Source of the DNA: Spirochaetia bacterium
Lineage (GTDB): Bacteria; Spirochaetota; Leptospiria; Turneriellales; JAOUOS01
DNA length: 64,000 nucleotides
NCBI GenBank assembly: GCA_029880285.1
Contig: JAOUOS010000005.1
Location: forward strand, 62,001 to 126,000
Reading direction: 5' to 3'
The position numbers and the translations under genes were made by a program. Below, one piece after another: positions 37,373 through 45,414 of this stretch; within the stretch, counting starts at the first letter, position 1, and each line of letters begins with the position of its first letter. The notes below the pieces were generated by a model. It saw only the letters and a program-made list of their open reading frames with translations, was not told where the DNA came from and ran no database searches.

Positions 37373-38217
37373 ATGATAGTAGTTTCGCCTTCAAAAACGT
37401 CTTTACAGGGTCCTGTCATATAAACATGGTTATCTTTTTCAGACCAGTAAATTTCTAAAATACCGCCTTTTAAGTCTACTTTGCTTTTTCTTTTAATTTT
37501 ACCTATAAGTACGCCGGCAACAACAACAGCAGAAGCGCCAGTACCGCAGGCAAGAGTTTCGCCTACGCCTCTTTCCCATGTTCTTTGTTTTACCTGATCT
37601 TCATCTACCATTTGCACAAATTCTACATTGGTTCTATTGGGAAAAAGAGAATAATTTTCTATAAGCGGTCCATATTTTTCAACAGGAAAGTTATCTACAT
37701 CGTCAACCCAAATCACACAATGTGGATTTCCCATTGAAACGACAGTGCATTGAAAAGTATTATGATCATCTAAATATATCTTTTCATTTAATACTTGTTT
37801 ATTTTCTTCACCCGGAGCGTACTGCATGGGAATTCTAGATCTTTCAAATATGGGTTCACCCATATCGGCCTTAACTCTATATACTCTGCCGTCTCTAACC
37901 ATTAATATACTGGGAATTATACCCCTTAATGTTTCAACCATTAATTTTTGTTTAGTGGTTTTACCCCTATCATATAAATACTTACCAAGACATCTTATCG
38001 CGTTGCCGCACATTTCGGCTTCTGTACCATCGGGATTAAAAATTCTAATTTGAATATCAGCTTTAGGAGCATCTGGTTTCATTATTAAAACCAAACCATC
38101 GGCCCCAACCCCGTAATGTCTATCACAAAGAAGTCTTGCCGCTCTGGCCGGATTTTTAGGTATATCTTCAGTAAAAAGATAATCATTGCCTAACCCTTCT
38201 AATTTTGCGAATCTCAT
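37369..38217 (-). CDS. dapF: Diaminopimelate epimerase
   Basis: Interconverts LL- and meso-diaminopimelate for lysine and peptidoglycan. The two catalytic cysteines are in MCGNAIRCLGKY and ACGTGASAV, and GLGNDYLF and ERGVGETLACG are conserved segments. Length 282 is normal. A GAGGAG ribosome-binding site lies about 8 bases before the ATG. The adjacent MltG is also a cell-wall gene, but they are convergent, so not an operon. Confidence 0.95.
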   Translation of the reverse strand: MRFAKLEGLGNDYLFTEDIPKNPARAARLLCDRHYGVGADGLVLIMKPDAPKADIQIRIFNPDGTEAEMCGNAIRCLGKYLYDRGKTTKQKLMVETLRGIIPSILMVRDGRVYRVKADMGEPIFERSRIPMQYAPGEENKQVLNEKIYLDDHNTFQCTVVSMGNPHCVIWVDDVDNFPVEKYGPLIENYSLFPNRTNVEFVQMVDEDQVKQRTWERGVGETLACGTGASAVVVAGVLIGKIKRKSKVDLKGGILEIYWSEKDNHVYMTGPCKDVFEGETTII

Positions 38218-38272
38218 ACAGTCTCCTCTTCTTTATCTTAAAATTTATATCTACTTAGCAATAAAAATTCTA

Positions 38273-38301
38273 TTGACTTATACGATAGAGAAAATTAAAT
38301 A
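38273..38301 (+). promoter_or_regulatory. Promoter of the sigma-like/anti-sigma pair
   Basis: TTGACT (38273-38278), 17-nt spacer, TAAATA (38296-38301). The start would be near 38308, with a leader of about 50 nt before the ATG at 38359. The hexamers fit a housekeeping sigma, so I see no sign of autoregulation by the new sigma factor. Confidence 0.45.
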
Positions 38302-38358
38302 CCCCCATGGTAAATAAAGAATAAATAATTATTTTTTTGATATTAATGAATTATTTAT

Positions 38359-39228
38359 ATGCCAAATTTTATGGATGAGACAGGCTTTCAAGAACTTTTT
38401 ATAAAATACAGTCAAAGTCAAGAAGGTTCTATTGAACGAGAAAAGTGTAAAGAACTTTTGCACGAACATATTTATTTATATCCCATTAGAAGATATAGAG
38501 CCAGCTCTGATGACGCGTCTGATTTTTATTTATATTTATATCCAAAAATTAATTTATTGTTTGAGAGCTATAATCCTAATAAAAATATTTCATTTTTAGT
38601 TTATTTATCTGTCAAATTAAGGTATTACTTTTATAAATTTCTAGAAAAAAATAAATCAAAAAAAATACTAAATATAGAGAATAGTCATGTAAGCTGGGAA
38701 AATGAAGCTGACAGCAGGCCGTTTTTTGTATCACATGAAAATGATAATGATAAAGACAAGCTTAAAAGTTTTATTCAAAAAGCCATTGAATCATTAGAAC
38801 CGGCTGAAGAACTGCCTACCAGACTTTATTATGGTTTTCCTTTACGACTAAAGCATTTAAGATTTTTATTTAAAACTCATGGCAGTTATTTAATTTTTGA
38901 TGAATACAGAGAATATTTAAATAAACTAAATGAATGGGAAAAAAAAGAAAGTAAAAATAAGAAAAATCTGCTTATAAAACTTCAAAAAATACAATTAAAG
39001 ATAGAAACAAATAAAGAAAAAGAAGATGAACTTTTTAAAAAACAAAAAGAAGCATTAGATGATTTTTTTAACATTAAAAACCCTATTTCATTAAAAAAGA
39101 TATCTGATATTCTAAAAGAAGCAATATCTGTAATTCATAGGAAAATAAAGAAAGCTCGCTTTAAAATTAAAAATTTTATTTTAAATAAATTCGAAGAATT
39201 TAAAGAACTTGTAAATATAACGGTTTAA
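38359..39228 (+). CDS. Probable divergent sigma-70-family factor
   Basis: Not a standard sigma by eye, but the layout fits. Residues 32-97 (PIRRYRASSDDASDFYLYLY, then FLVYLSVKLRYYFYKFLEK) resemble region 2, including the D-D-A-x-D-F helix of region 2.2 and a basic/aromatic 2.4-like end. Residues 244-277 (SLKKISDILKEAISVIHRKI) fit a region-4 helix-turn-helix. The linker of about 110 residues is Lys/Glu-rich and coiled-coil-like, far longer than in ECF factors. The next gene, one base downstream, encodes an HxxxCxxC anti-sigma-like protein, which strengthens the call. I infer transcription initiation at an unknown regulon. It may instead be a DNA-binding regulator. Confidence 0.5.
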   Translation: MPNFMDETGFQELFIKYSQSQEGSIEREKCKELLHEHIYLYPIRRYRASSDDASDFYLYLYPKINLLFESYNPNKNISFLVYLSVKLRYYFYKFLEKNKSKKILNIENSHVSWENEADSRPFFVSHENDNDKDKLKSFIQKAIESLEPAEELPTRLYYGFPLRLKHLRFLFKTHGSYLIFDEYREYLNKLNEWEKKESKNKKNLLIKLQKIQLKIETNKEKEDELFKKQKEALDDFFNIKNPISLKKISDILKEAISVIHRKIKKARFKIKNFILNKFEEFKELVNITV

Positions 39229-39229
39229 C

Positions 39230-39871
39230 ATGGCTAAAACAAAACACTTAAGCGAAGAAAACTTTATGGCGCTTTTACAGCATTCTTTAGATAAAAAATC
39301 TTTTAATAATAATAAAAATATTTTAAATACTTTAAGTCATCTAGAAAAATGCGCTGTTTGCTTTGCCGGTTTTTGGGAATCATACGATACTCTCAATATT
39401 TTAAAAACGAAGAAAATTTCTTTACTAACAAAACTTTCTATAGAGTTGAACGGCATCGCTCAAACTTTTTCTTTAAAAAATATACAAAGCTTTCTTCCTG
39501 TATCGTTTACGCCGGCAGCAGCCGTAAGAAATAACAGTGATAAAGATTTTTTTTCAGAAGGAAAAATAAAAATAATTGAAAAAAAACTACCGGGAACTGT
39601 ATTTTCACTACAAATAAAAACAAAACCAAAAGTATTGTATTTTGTATGGAATATAAAAGGCGAATATAAAAGACTGGTAGATTTATGTTTTTATGTTAAC
39701 AATAAAGAAGAAGAAAAACAATCGGGATTTACTAAGCCTTTAGAATTTATATTCTCGCATGAAACAAAAAAAAGAACCGCCGATACAAACTTGTTTTTTA
39801 CCATAAAATATTTAGACAGCAGAGAAAAAACTAATGAAAGAAAAATCTTCGAAATAAATATTACAAAATAG
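39230..39871 (+). CDS. Probable soluble zinc-binding anti-sigma factor
   Basis: The N-terminus LSEENFMALLQHSL and the motif H37-L-E-K-C41-A-V-C44 match the HxxxCxxC zinc motif of ZAS anti-sigma factors. No membrane helix follows, so this is a cytoplasmic form. The rest (about 90-213) is beta-rich with an FxLxIKTKPKVLYFVWNIKGEY stretch of unknown fold that could be a sensor. It starts one base after the sigma-like gene. Known ZAS proteins bind their sigma and release it on thiol oxidation or ligand binding. By analogy this one may respond to redox or metal stress, but that is inference. Length 213. Confidence 0.55.
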   Translation: MAKTKHLSEENFMALLQHSLDKKSFNNNKNILNTLSHLEKCAVCFAGFWESYDTLNILKTKKISLLTKLSIELNGIAQTFSLKNIQSFLPVSFTPAAAVRNNSDKDFFSEGKIKIIEKKLPGTVFSLQIKTKPKVLYFVWNIKGEYKRLVDLCFYVNNKEEEKQSGFTKPLEFIFSHETKKRTADTNLFFTIKYLDSREKTNERKIFEINITK

Positions 39872-39873
39872 TT

Positions 39874-41049
39874 TTATTTAATAAGATTTAAAAAATAAGA
39901 CTCTACTTCTTTATAATCTCTATCTAGTTTTTCAGGTAAAAGCTTTAACCCTTTTTTAATATGAAAAGCCGCTTTATCTTTTTTATTATCTTTTAATAAT
40001 TTTTGACCGGTAAAGATTTCATCGCGGGCCTTAATATATTTTTCACATTTTTTGCATTTTGGATTTTCTTCTAATAACTGCTTATATCCGTCAGCTATTT
40101 CTAGGTTTTCAAATTTTGTATCCATAAGACAACCCTTGGGATGATCGTAAACATCTGGTATCCAGTAAATTTGATGACCCATCTCGTGAGCCACCAGATA
40201 TCCGCCTATGGCTTTATTTATAAAATCACGTGATAAACTTCCCATTTTTGAACTTGCTTTACCTAAAAAATAAGGTTCATTAGAATAAAGTTCAAATACA
40301 CTGCTAAAAGAACTGACACCCGCTAAATTACCCTCACGCGCGGGAGATTCAAAGCTACTGCCCGATACCTTGGCGTGTTTAAAAATAACATGAGGATAAG
40401 GCTTTTCAATTTCATCATAAACTAAAATAGTATTTGTAAGAATTATATCATACGAATCTTGATATTTCATCAACTCAACCCATGCTTTATAACTGTGATA
40501 TTTATGATTTTTTGAAAATAAAGAGTTTTGATTTTTAAGTTTATATTTTTTTAAAAATAAAAGTTTTTCATTATACACTTTTATTAAATAATCGGCAAAA
40601 TCAGAATAACTTTTTGCCTTATAATAGGTATTTAAATCACTTAATGACCAATTGTTTTTAAGAAAATTGATTATTTCATTTTTCTTAAGTAAAATCTTTT
40701 GTTCCCATTTTTTTTCATCTATACCCAGCAAAGGTTCAAAATTTTTAAGCCAGTTATCAAACTTTGAATTTTTCTGTGCCGATTCATTAAATAAATTTTC
40801 AAGCGTTCCTGTTTTTATAATAGAAAAATTAACCGAAACATTGGTAAACTTTTTCTGCAGCATTACAATAGCTTCATTAAAAATAACATCAATATCTTCA
40901 TTACTTAACTTTTCAAGACGATTATCTTGAAAAACACCTACTGTTAAATTAATTTTTTGATTTTGGTATTCTGGCTTTTTATTTGAAAAATAAAACAAAG
41001 CTAAAAAAATAGAAAATAATATTATTAAATGATATTTTCTATTTTTCAC
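39874..41049 (-). CDS. Exported archaemetzincin-like zinc protease
   Basis: Has an N-terminal hydrophobic segment (LIILFSIFLALFYF) but no lipobox Cys. HEMGH at residues 288-292 is the zinc motif. It is followed by D, a GCLMD segment resembling the archaemetzincin C-L-M/C-V-M part, then about 20 residues later a CKKC knuckle. That order (HExxH, C-x-M, CxxC) is the family's hallmark, although the exact HExxHxxGxxH/D spacing is not kept (the Gly position is Trp/Tyr and the third ligand is shifted). The first 250 residues are unlike it. The neighbour on the same strand is also a metalloprotease. Length 391. Confidence 0.6.
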   Translation of the reverse strand: MKNRKYHLIILFSIFLALFYFSNKKPEYQNQKINLTVGVFQDNRLEKLSNEDIDVIFNEAIVMLQKKFTNVSVNFSIIKTGTLENLFNESAQKNSKFDNWLKNFEPLLGIDEKKWEQKILLKKNEIINFLKNNWSLSDLNTYYKAKSYSDFADYLIKVYNEKLLFLKKYKLKNQNSLFSKNHKYHSYKAWVELMKYQDSYDIILTNTILVYDEIEKPYPHVIFKHAKVSGSSFESPAREGNLAGVSSFSSVFELYSNEPYFLGKASSKMGSLSRDFINKAIGGYLVAHEMGHQIYWIPDVYDHPKGCLMDTKFENLEIADGYKQLLEENPKCKKCEKYIKARDEIFTGQKLLKDNKKDKAAFHIKKGLKLLPEKLDRDYKEVESYFLNLIK

Positions 41050-41062
41050 TTTAGTACCTTTG

Positions 41063-42487
41063 TTATCTATTATTCTTTAATAATTTTTTATTGATTGGTA
41101 TATGCAAATATCTGGCATTATAAGAGCTTGAAGTTTTTTTAAGTTTTTCTTTTAATTGAGATTTTTCGTCTGAACTTGCCTGAAGCTTATTTAAGGTCAA
41201 TTCACTTGATTGTGACGCAGAAATACTTACAAAAGACGCTCCTGCCTCAGGATTATGATCGTGATTGTATATTATAAAATTACTATCATCAGCGTGATAC
41301 ATTTGCGTAAAATTATACACGCCTGCGCCGCTTATTGAAGGCGAAGTACCCGCTTGCTTTACCAATGGAACAAAAGAATACGGTTCAATATATTTGTTAG
41401 ATACCGCGCCGGCAAGAGGTTTTAAGAAAAACTCATTGGTTTTTAAACTAAACTCATATCCTAAAGGAACTTGAAGAAAATTAGTGCTGCTTGAAGTACT
41501 TCCCGATTGAACCGTTAGTCCTGCTGAATTTAAATTATATAAAGAAGCGTACAAAAACCTGTATGAGCAGTCAAATTCAGGATACGTTAAATGATATACA
41601 TTTGAACAATAGTCAATAAGATTTACATCTTGCATACTTTGAAGAGCATTATTAACACCCTCAATACCCGCAAAGCCTGAAGAAGTTATTTCATAAAAAA
41701 TATTAGAGCCATATATATCATATAAATATCTAAAGTAAACATAAGCATTTGCGTAATCAGTTAAATTGTCATCCCATTTTATTAAAGAATTACCCGCTGT
41801 ATTTTCAAATTCAAATAATTTATCAATTTGAGGACCATAACCGGCAATATCTGAAGCAACCTGAGACATACCTTCATTTACCCATACTTCTTCAAAATTA
41901 TCAATCCCTCGGTTATAAGCTCTATAATCTTCGCTAAAATTTAATAAATGCTGGTATTCATGTGTTAATACTGATAATAAAAATTTTGAACCAAGAACTG
42001 TTGGGTACGTGTCTAAATATAGCATAGCTCTTTCGTTAGATCTTGCCCCATCTGCATATTTTATGGCATCAGCATCTAAAACATAGTTCATTGGATTAAA
42101 ATATCCTCCAAAGAAAGGATCTTCTATAGTCTCAAATCCATCTTTTATATCAAGAAATAAAAAGGTAATTTTTTTTTCTGTGCCAATGTAATAAGGCTCA
42201 CCAAAAACAGGGTTTATAACTTTTATAATATGATTTTCAAAAGTATGTAATACATCTTCTACCTTTTCAATATCAACGTCAGATGTTACTTCTACATACG
42301 CTATAGCGTGTTCTGTTTCTCCCGCGAAAATAGCCTGAACCTGATAATATTCATTTTCAGCGTTAAAAACATCAACTGCCCAAAAAGATTTTGTTCCTAG
42401 AGTGTCAACGAGAGGTTCTTCATCTGAATTTATACAAGAAAAAACCGCTAAATATATTATAAATATTTGTTTAATTTTTTTTAACAC
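41063..42487 (-). CDS. M30-like zinc metalloprotease lipoprotein
   Basis: Exported neutral protease family protein (hyicolysin/M30 type). I start at GTG 42487 because it gives MLKKIKQIFIIYLAVFSC, a textbook lipoprotein signal with the lipidated Cys. The ATG 72 nt upstream would add an odd Cys-rich leader. Zinc site HEYQH is at about residues 176-180, with the later Glu in VWVNEGMSQVASD. A 280-residue C-terminal part is Ser/Thr-rich and beta-like. A consensus-like promoter sits immediately before the GTG. Length 474. The adjacent gene on the same strand is also a putative metalloprotease. Confidence 0.75.
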   Translation of the reverse strand: MLKKIKQIFIIYLAVFSCINSDEEPLVDTLGTKSFWAVDVFNAENEYYQVQAIFAGETEHAIAYVEVTSDVDIEKVEDVLHTFENHIIKVINPVFGEPYYIGTEKKITFLFLDIKDGFETIEDPFFGGYFNPMNYVLDADAIKYADGARSNERAMLYLDTYPTVLGSKFLLSVLTHEYQHLLNFSEDYRAYNRGIDNFEEVWVNEGMSQVASDIAGYGPQIDKLFEFENTAGNSLIKWDDNLTDYANAYVYFRYLYDIYGSNIFYEITSSGFAGIEGVNNALQSMQDVNLIDYCSNVYHLTYPEFDCSYRFLYASLYNLNSAGLTVQSGSTSSSTNFLQVPLGYEFSLKTNEFFLKPLAGAVSNKYIEPYSFVPLVKQAGTSPSISGAGVYNFTQMYHADDSNFIIYNHDHNPEAGASFVSISASQSSELTLNKLQASSDEKSQLKEKLKKTSSSYNARYLHIPINKKLLKNNR

Positions 42488-42494
42488 TACGTGT

Positions 42495-42524
42495 AGTATA
42501 ACAAATTTGCATATCAAACGGCAA
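42495..42524 (-). promoter_or_regulatory. Promoter overlapping the M30 protease start
   Basis: Minus-strand -35 TTGCCG (plus 42519-42524), 18-nt spacer, -10 TATACT (plus 42495-42500). The predicted start falls on or next to the GTG at 42487, implying a leaderless transcript if this promoter is used. Confidence 0.45.
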
Positions 42525-42616
42525 GACTTTTTTAAATAACATGGTACTCTTAAGGACATCTATACTTACAATTTATAGAATTATATACTTTTATATTAAT
42601 TGTTTTGATTAGGGTC

Positions 42617-42636
42617 ATTCCCGTAAAAACGGGAAT
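42617..42636. repeat. REP-like inverted repeat
   Basis: ATTCCCGT (42617-42624), AAAA, ACGGGAAT (42629-42636), preceded by GTC and followed by TCTG. Such GTCATTCCCG...CGGGAAT elements are common dispersed repeats (compare Neisseria dRS3-type ATTCCC...GGGAAT). A second AGATTCC follows 30 nt later. Only one copy of this exact form is seen in the window. Confidence 0.5.
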
Positions 42637-42758
42637 CTGTTAGAAAAAAATATCAAATAGATTCCGCATTGTAGCACGTATTGTAACAAGACACGGAATT
42701 TACATTAAATTAAATAAATATATATTGACGCTTTCAAAACTTTAATTACTTTATATCT

Positions 42759-43646
42759 ATGTTCCAAACCGCTGTAACAAAAATGCTCAATATTAAACTG
42801 CCCATTATTGGCGCGCCTATGTTTTTAGTTTCTTACCCTGAACTTGTCGCGGCAGTATCAGAAGCGGGAGGGCTGGGAACTTTTCCCACTATGAATTACC
42901 GTTCAATACCTGAATTAAAAGACGCGCTTTTCAAAATTAAATCAAAAACTCAAAAACCCATAGGTGTTAACATTGTGCTTTATAAAGAACATAACCCAAA
43001 CTGGAGCGAACAGTTAAAAGTTTGCCTTGATAATAAAGTAAATTGTATTATTACCAGCATGGGAATTCCCCGTTCGGTTATAAAAGAAGCAAAGTCTGCC
43101 GGGGCCAAAGTTTTTTGTGATGTAATAGATATAAAATACGCGAAACTTACGGCCAAAGCGGGTGCCGATGCTCTTATCGCGGTTTCAGCCGGCGCAGGGG
43201 GCCACGCGGGCAAAATTTCTCCCTTTAGTTTAATACCTTATTTAAAAGATGAAATAAATATACCGGTTATTGCTGCTGGCTCTATTTCTTCAGGCAGACA
43301 AATGGCTGCTGCCATGGCGCTTGGAGCAGAAGCTGTCTACATTGGCACCCGTTTTATCGCCTCTTGCGAATCAGGCGCGTCAGAAGAATATAAACAAGCT
43401 ATAATTAAAGCGATGCCAGAAGATATTATCTATTCAAAAGAAATATCGGGCGTTTACGCAAACTGGTTAAAAGAAAGTTTTGATAAATATAAAAATATAG
43501 AAACTACTGATTTAAAAAAATGGAAAGATATATGGTCAGCCGGGCACGGTGTTGGACAAATAAAAAATATTTTATCAGTTAAAAAAATTATGGATGATAT
43601 AATTCAAGAATATAAAGATGTAACTCAAAAAATGAAAATGGAATAG
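42759..43646 (+). CDS. Nitronate monooxygenase-family FMN protein
   Basis: TIM-barrel flavoprotein of the 2-nitropropane dioxygenase/FabK family. Motifs are LPIIGAPMFLVSYPELVAAVSEAGGLG (residues 14-40, split), IITSMGIP, GADALIAVSAGAGGHAG with the catalytic His, IPVIAAGSISSG and GAEAVYIGTRF for FMN phosphate. Detoxification of propionate 3-nitronate is the known activity of the family; a FabK-type enoyl-ACP reductase is the alternative. Length 295. TTGACG at 42725-42730 may be part of its promoter. It is 7 nt before the next exported protein. Confidence 0.85.
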   Translation: MFQTAVTKMLNIKLPIIGAPMFLVSYPELVAAVSEAGGLGTFPTMNYRSIPELKDALFKIKSKTQKPIGVNIVLYKEHNPNWSEQLKVCLDNKVNCIITSMGIPRSVIKEAKSAGAKVFCDVIDIKYAKLTAKAGADALIAVSAGAGGHAGKISPFSLIPYLKDEINIPVIAAGSISSGRQMAAAMALGAEAVYIGTRFIASCESGASEEYKQAIIKAMPEDIIYSKEISGVYANWLKESFDKYKNIETTDLKKWKDIWSAGHGVGQIKNILSVKKIMDDIIQEYKDVTQKMKME

Positions 43647-43653
43647 TTTATTA

Positions 43654-45414
43654 ATGAAAAATTTTAAATGTACACGAGCCTTTATTTTTTCTGCTGTTAT
43701 TTTGTTTATGTTTTCGTCAAAGGCGTATTCAGACAATTTTGAACCCTCGCTATACGCGAATGAATCTGATTCTTTTTATATTGAAACAAAATCTTTTAAA
43801 GATATGATTGAAAGTCTTAAAAGCTTTTATTTTTCTCTTAGAGATAAAAACGGTATTCAAGAATGGAACATGCTGGGTCTACGGGCAAAGCTTTTATTTG
43901 ATATAAATTTTCTTGATATTGAAAGCCTTAAAAAAATAGGAGCTGATATTGAATCACCAGCTGGTTTTTCTGTAAAAATTAAATCTTTGGATATAAATAC
44001 CGACTTTCAAAAAGATATAACTGATAACTGGGTATTTTTTATTCCCGCTAAAAATTCAAATATTCTTTATAAATCTATACATAAAATAATAACAAAATCA
44101 ATAAATAATTCTACAATACCAACAAAGGGACAACAAAAACAAAAAAAAACTATACCTGAACTTACTGAAATTGAAAAGGATAAATTATTACATTACAAGA
44201 AAAAAGATTTTGAATTATATATAGCAAAAGCCGAGAATTTTCTTGTTTTTTCTGAAAACAAAGAACAAGCGTTAAATTCTCTTGAAAAATCCTCGACCCC
44301 TATAAAAAACGCGCCATATTTTCAAAATAACCTTGAATTTATTAAAAATTCAAATAATAATGATAATATGATTTTTTATTATACTGTAAACCCGGCGCAA
44401 ACAAAAGATATGCTAGATTCTATATTAAAAAATTTGCCAGTCACAATACCTAAACAAAATCAAAAACCAATAACTGATGAAAACCAAAGTAATTTACTTT
44501 CTACCGGTGGAATACTTTCAATTGATAAAACCAAATTAAATTTTATTTCAAACACAACTTACAAAAACGGATATCTTGACGATACCAGTAAAAAAATTCC
44601 CGCAATATTAGACGCAACTGCCAAAAATTTAAGCATTGATTATTACTCGGGCCTTATTACTTTTTATATGACATTAAAAATTAACTTTCAAAAAATTATC
44701 TTACTGTTAAAAGAAGTTAACCCAACTACACAAATAGAATTAGCTAATTTATCAAAAAAAATCTCACCAAAAGGAGATTATAATATTGAAAATGATCTTA
44801 TTCCCGCCTTAACGGGAAAATTATCTTTATTGATAGGGAGTATTCCAGCAGAAAAAAAAATAAGAGACTTTTCGACATGGGATGGTTATTTTTCTTTTGG
44901 AATTTTGCCTGAAAAAAAAGAAAATATTGAAAAATTGATTTTAAAAATAAAAGAAGAAGATAAATCTATTGAATTAAAAACTTCAGATTATGAAAAGGGT
45001 AAATTATATGAAATTAAATTTATGACGCCTGAAAAAAAAGAAAATAAAAAAAATAAAACAAAAACAGCCTCGCCCAATAAACCAAATTATTTGTATTTAT
45101 ATTTAACAGAAAGCGAATGTGTTATAAGTACATCAAAAGAAAAATTAAAAAATATTACGAATAATAACAATCAAACTCTAGTTAAAAAATTAAATTTATT
45201 AAGCACTGAAAATGAAGAAAGATTATACTTTTCTTTTTACTTAAACATAACTTCAGTTGTAAATTATATAAAAACAAGCAGTATAAAATTTTTAGCTGCT
45301 TCGTTTTTACCTTATTTTACCAATCTATCTGATTTTTCAATTAACGCGTATAAAAAAGAAAATTCTTTACAAGAAATAATTCAACTTCGTCTTAAAAAAA
45401 CTGCAATCCCATAA
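43654..45414 (+). CDS. Exported protein of unknown function
   Basis: I do not recognise the family. A clear signal peptide (FIFSAVILFMFSSKAYS, cleavage before Asp at about residue 27) is followed by alternating alpha/beta sequence of 560 residues with Asn/Lys/Thr-rich linkers (for example about 150-170 and 465-480). No membrane helix or Cys appears in the mature part. The repeated pattern of strands and amphipathic helices recalls DUF3352-like periplasmic proteins, but this is only a resemblance. The stop codon is directly followed by the ATG of the next gene, so they are co-transcribed. Confidence 0.6.
   Translation: MKNFKCTRAFIFSAVILFMFSSKAYSDNFEPSLYANESDSFYIETKSFKDMIESLKSFYFSLRDKNGIQEWNMLGLRAKLLFDINFLDIESLKKIGADIESPAGFSVKIKSLDINTDFQKDITDNWVFFIPAKNSNILYKSIHKIITKSINNSTIPTKGQQKQKKTIPELTEIEKDKLLHYKKKDFELYIAKAENFLVFSENKEQALNSLEKSSTPIKNAPYFQNNLEFIKNSNNNDNMIFYYTVNPAQTKDMLDSILKNLPVTIPKQNQKPITDENQSNLLSTGGILSIDKTKLNFISNTTYKNGYLDDTSKKIPAILDATAKNLSIDYYSGLITFYMTLKINFQKIILLLKEVNPTTQIELANLSKKISPKGDYNIENDLIPALTGKLSLLIGSIPAEKKIRDFSTWDGYFSFGILPEKKENIEKLILKIKEEDKSIELKTSDYEKGKLYEIKFMTPEKKENKKNKTKTASPNKPNYLYLYLTESECVISTSKEKLKNITNNNNQTLVKKLNLLSTENEERLYFSFYLNITSVVNYIKTSSIKFLAASFLPYFTNLSDFSINAYKKENSLQEIIQLRLKKTAIP

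Noticed and set aside
38359..39228. Ordinary ECF sigma factor
   Set aside because: Linker of more than 100 residues and weak region 2. I kept it as a divergent, uncertain sigma-like protein.
42617..42636. Intrinsic terminator
   Set aside because: The hairpin is good but no T-run follows on either strand.
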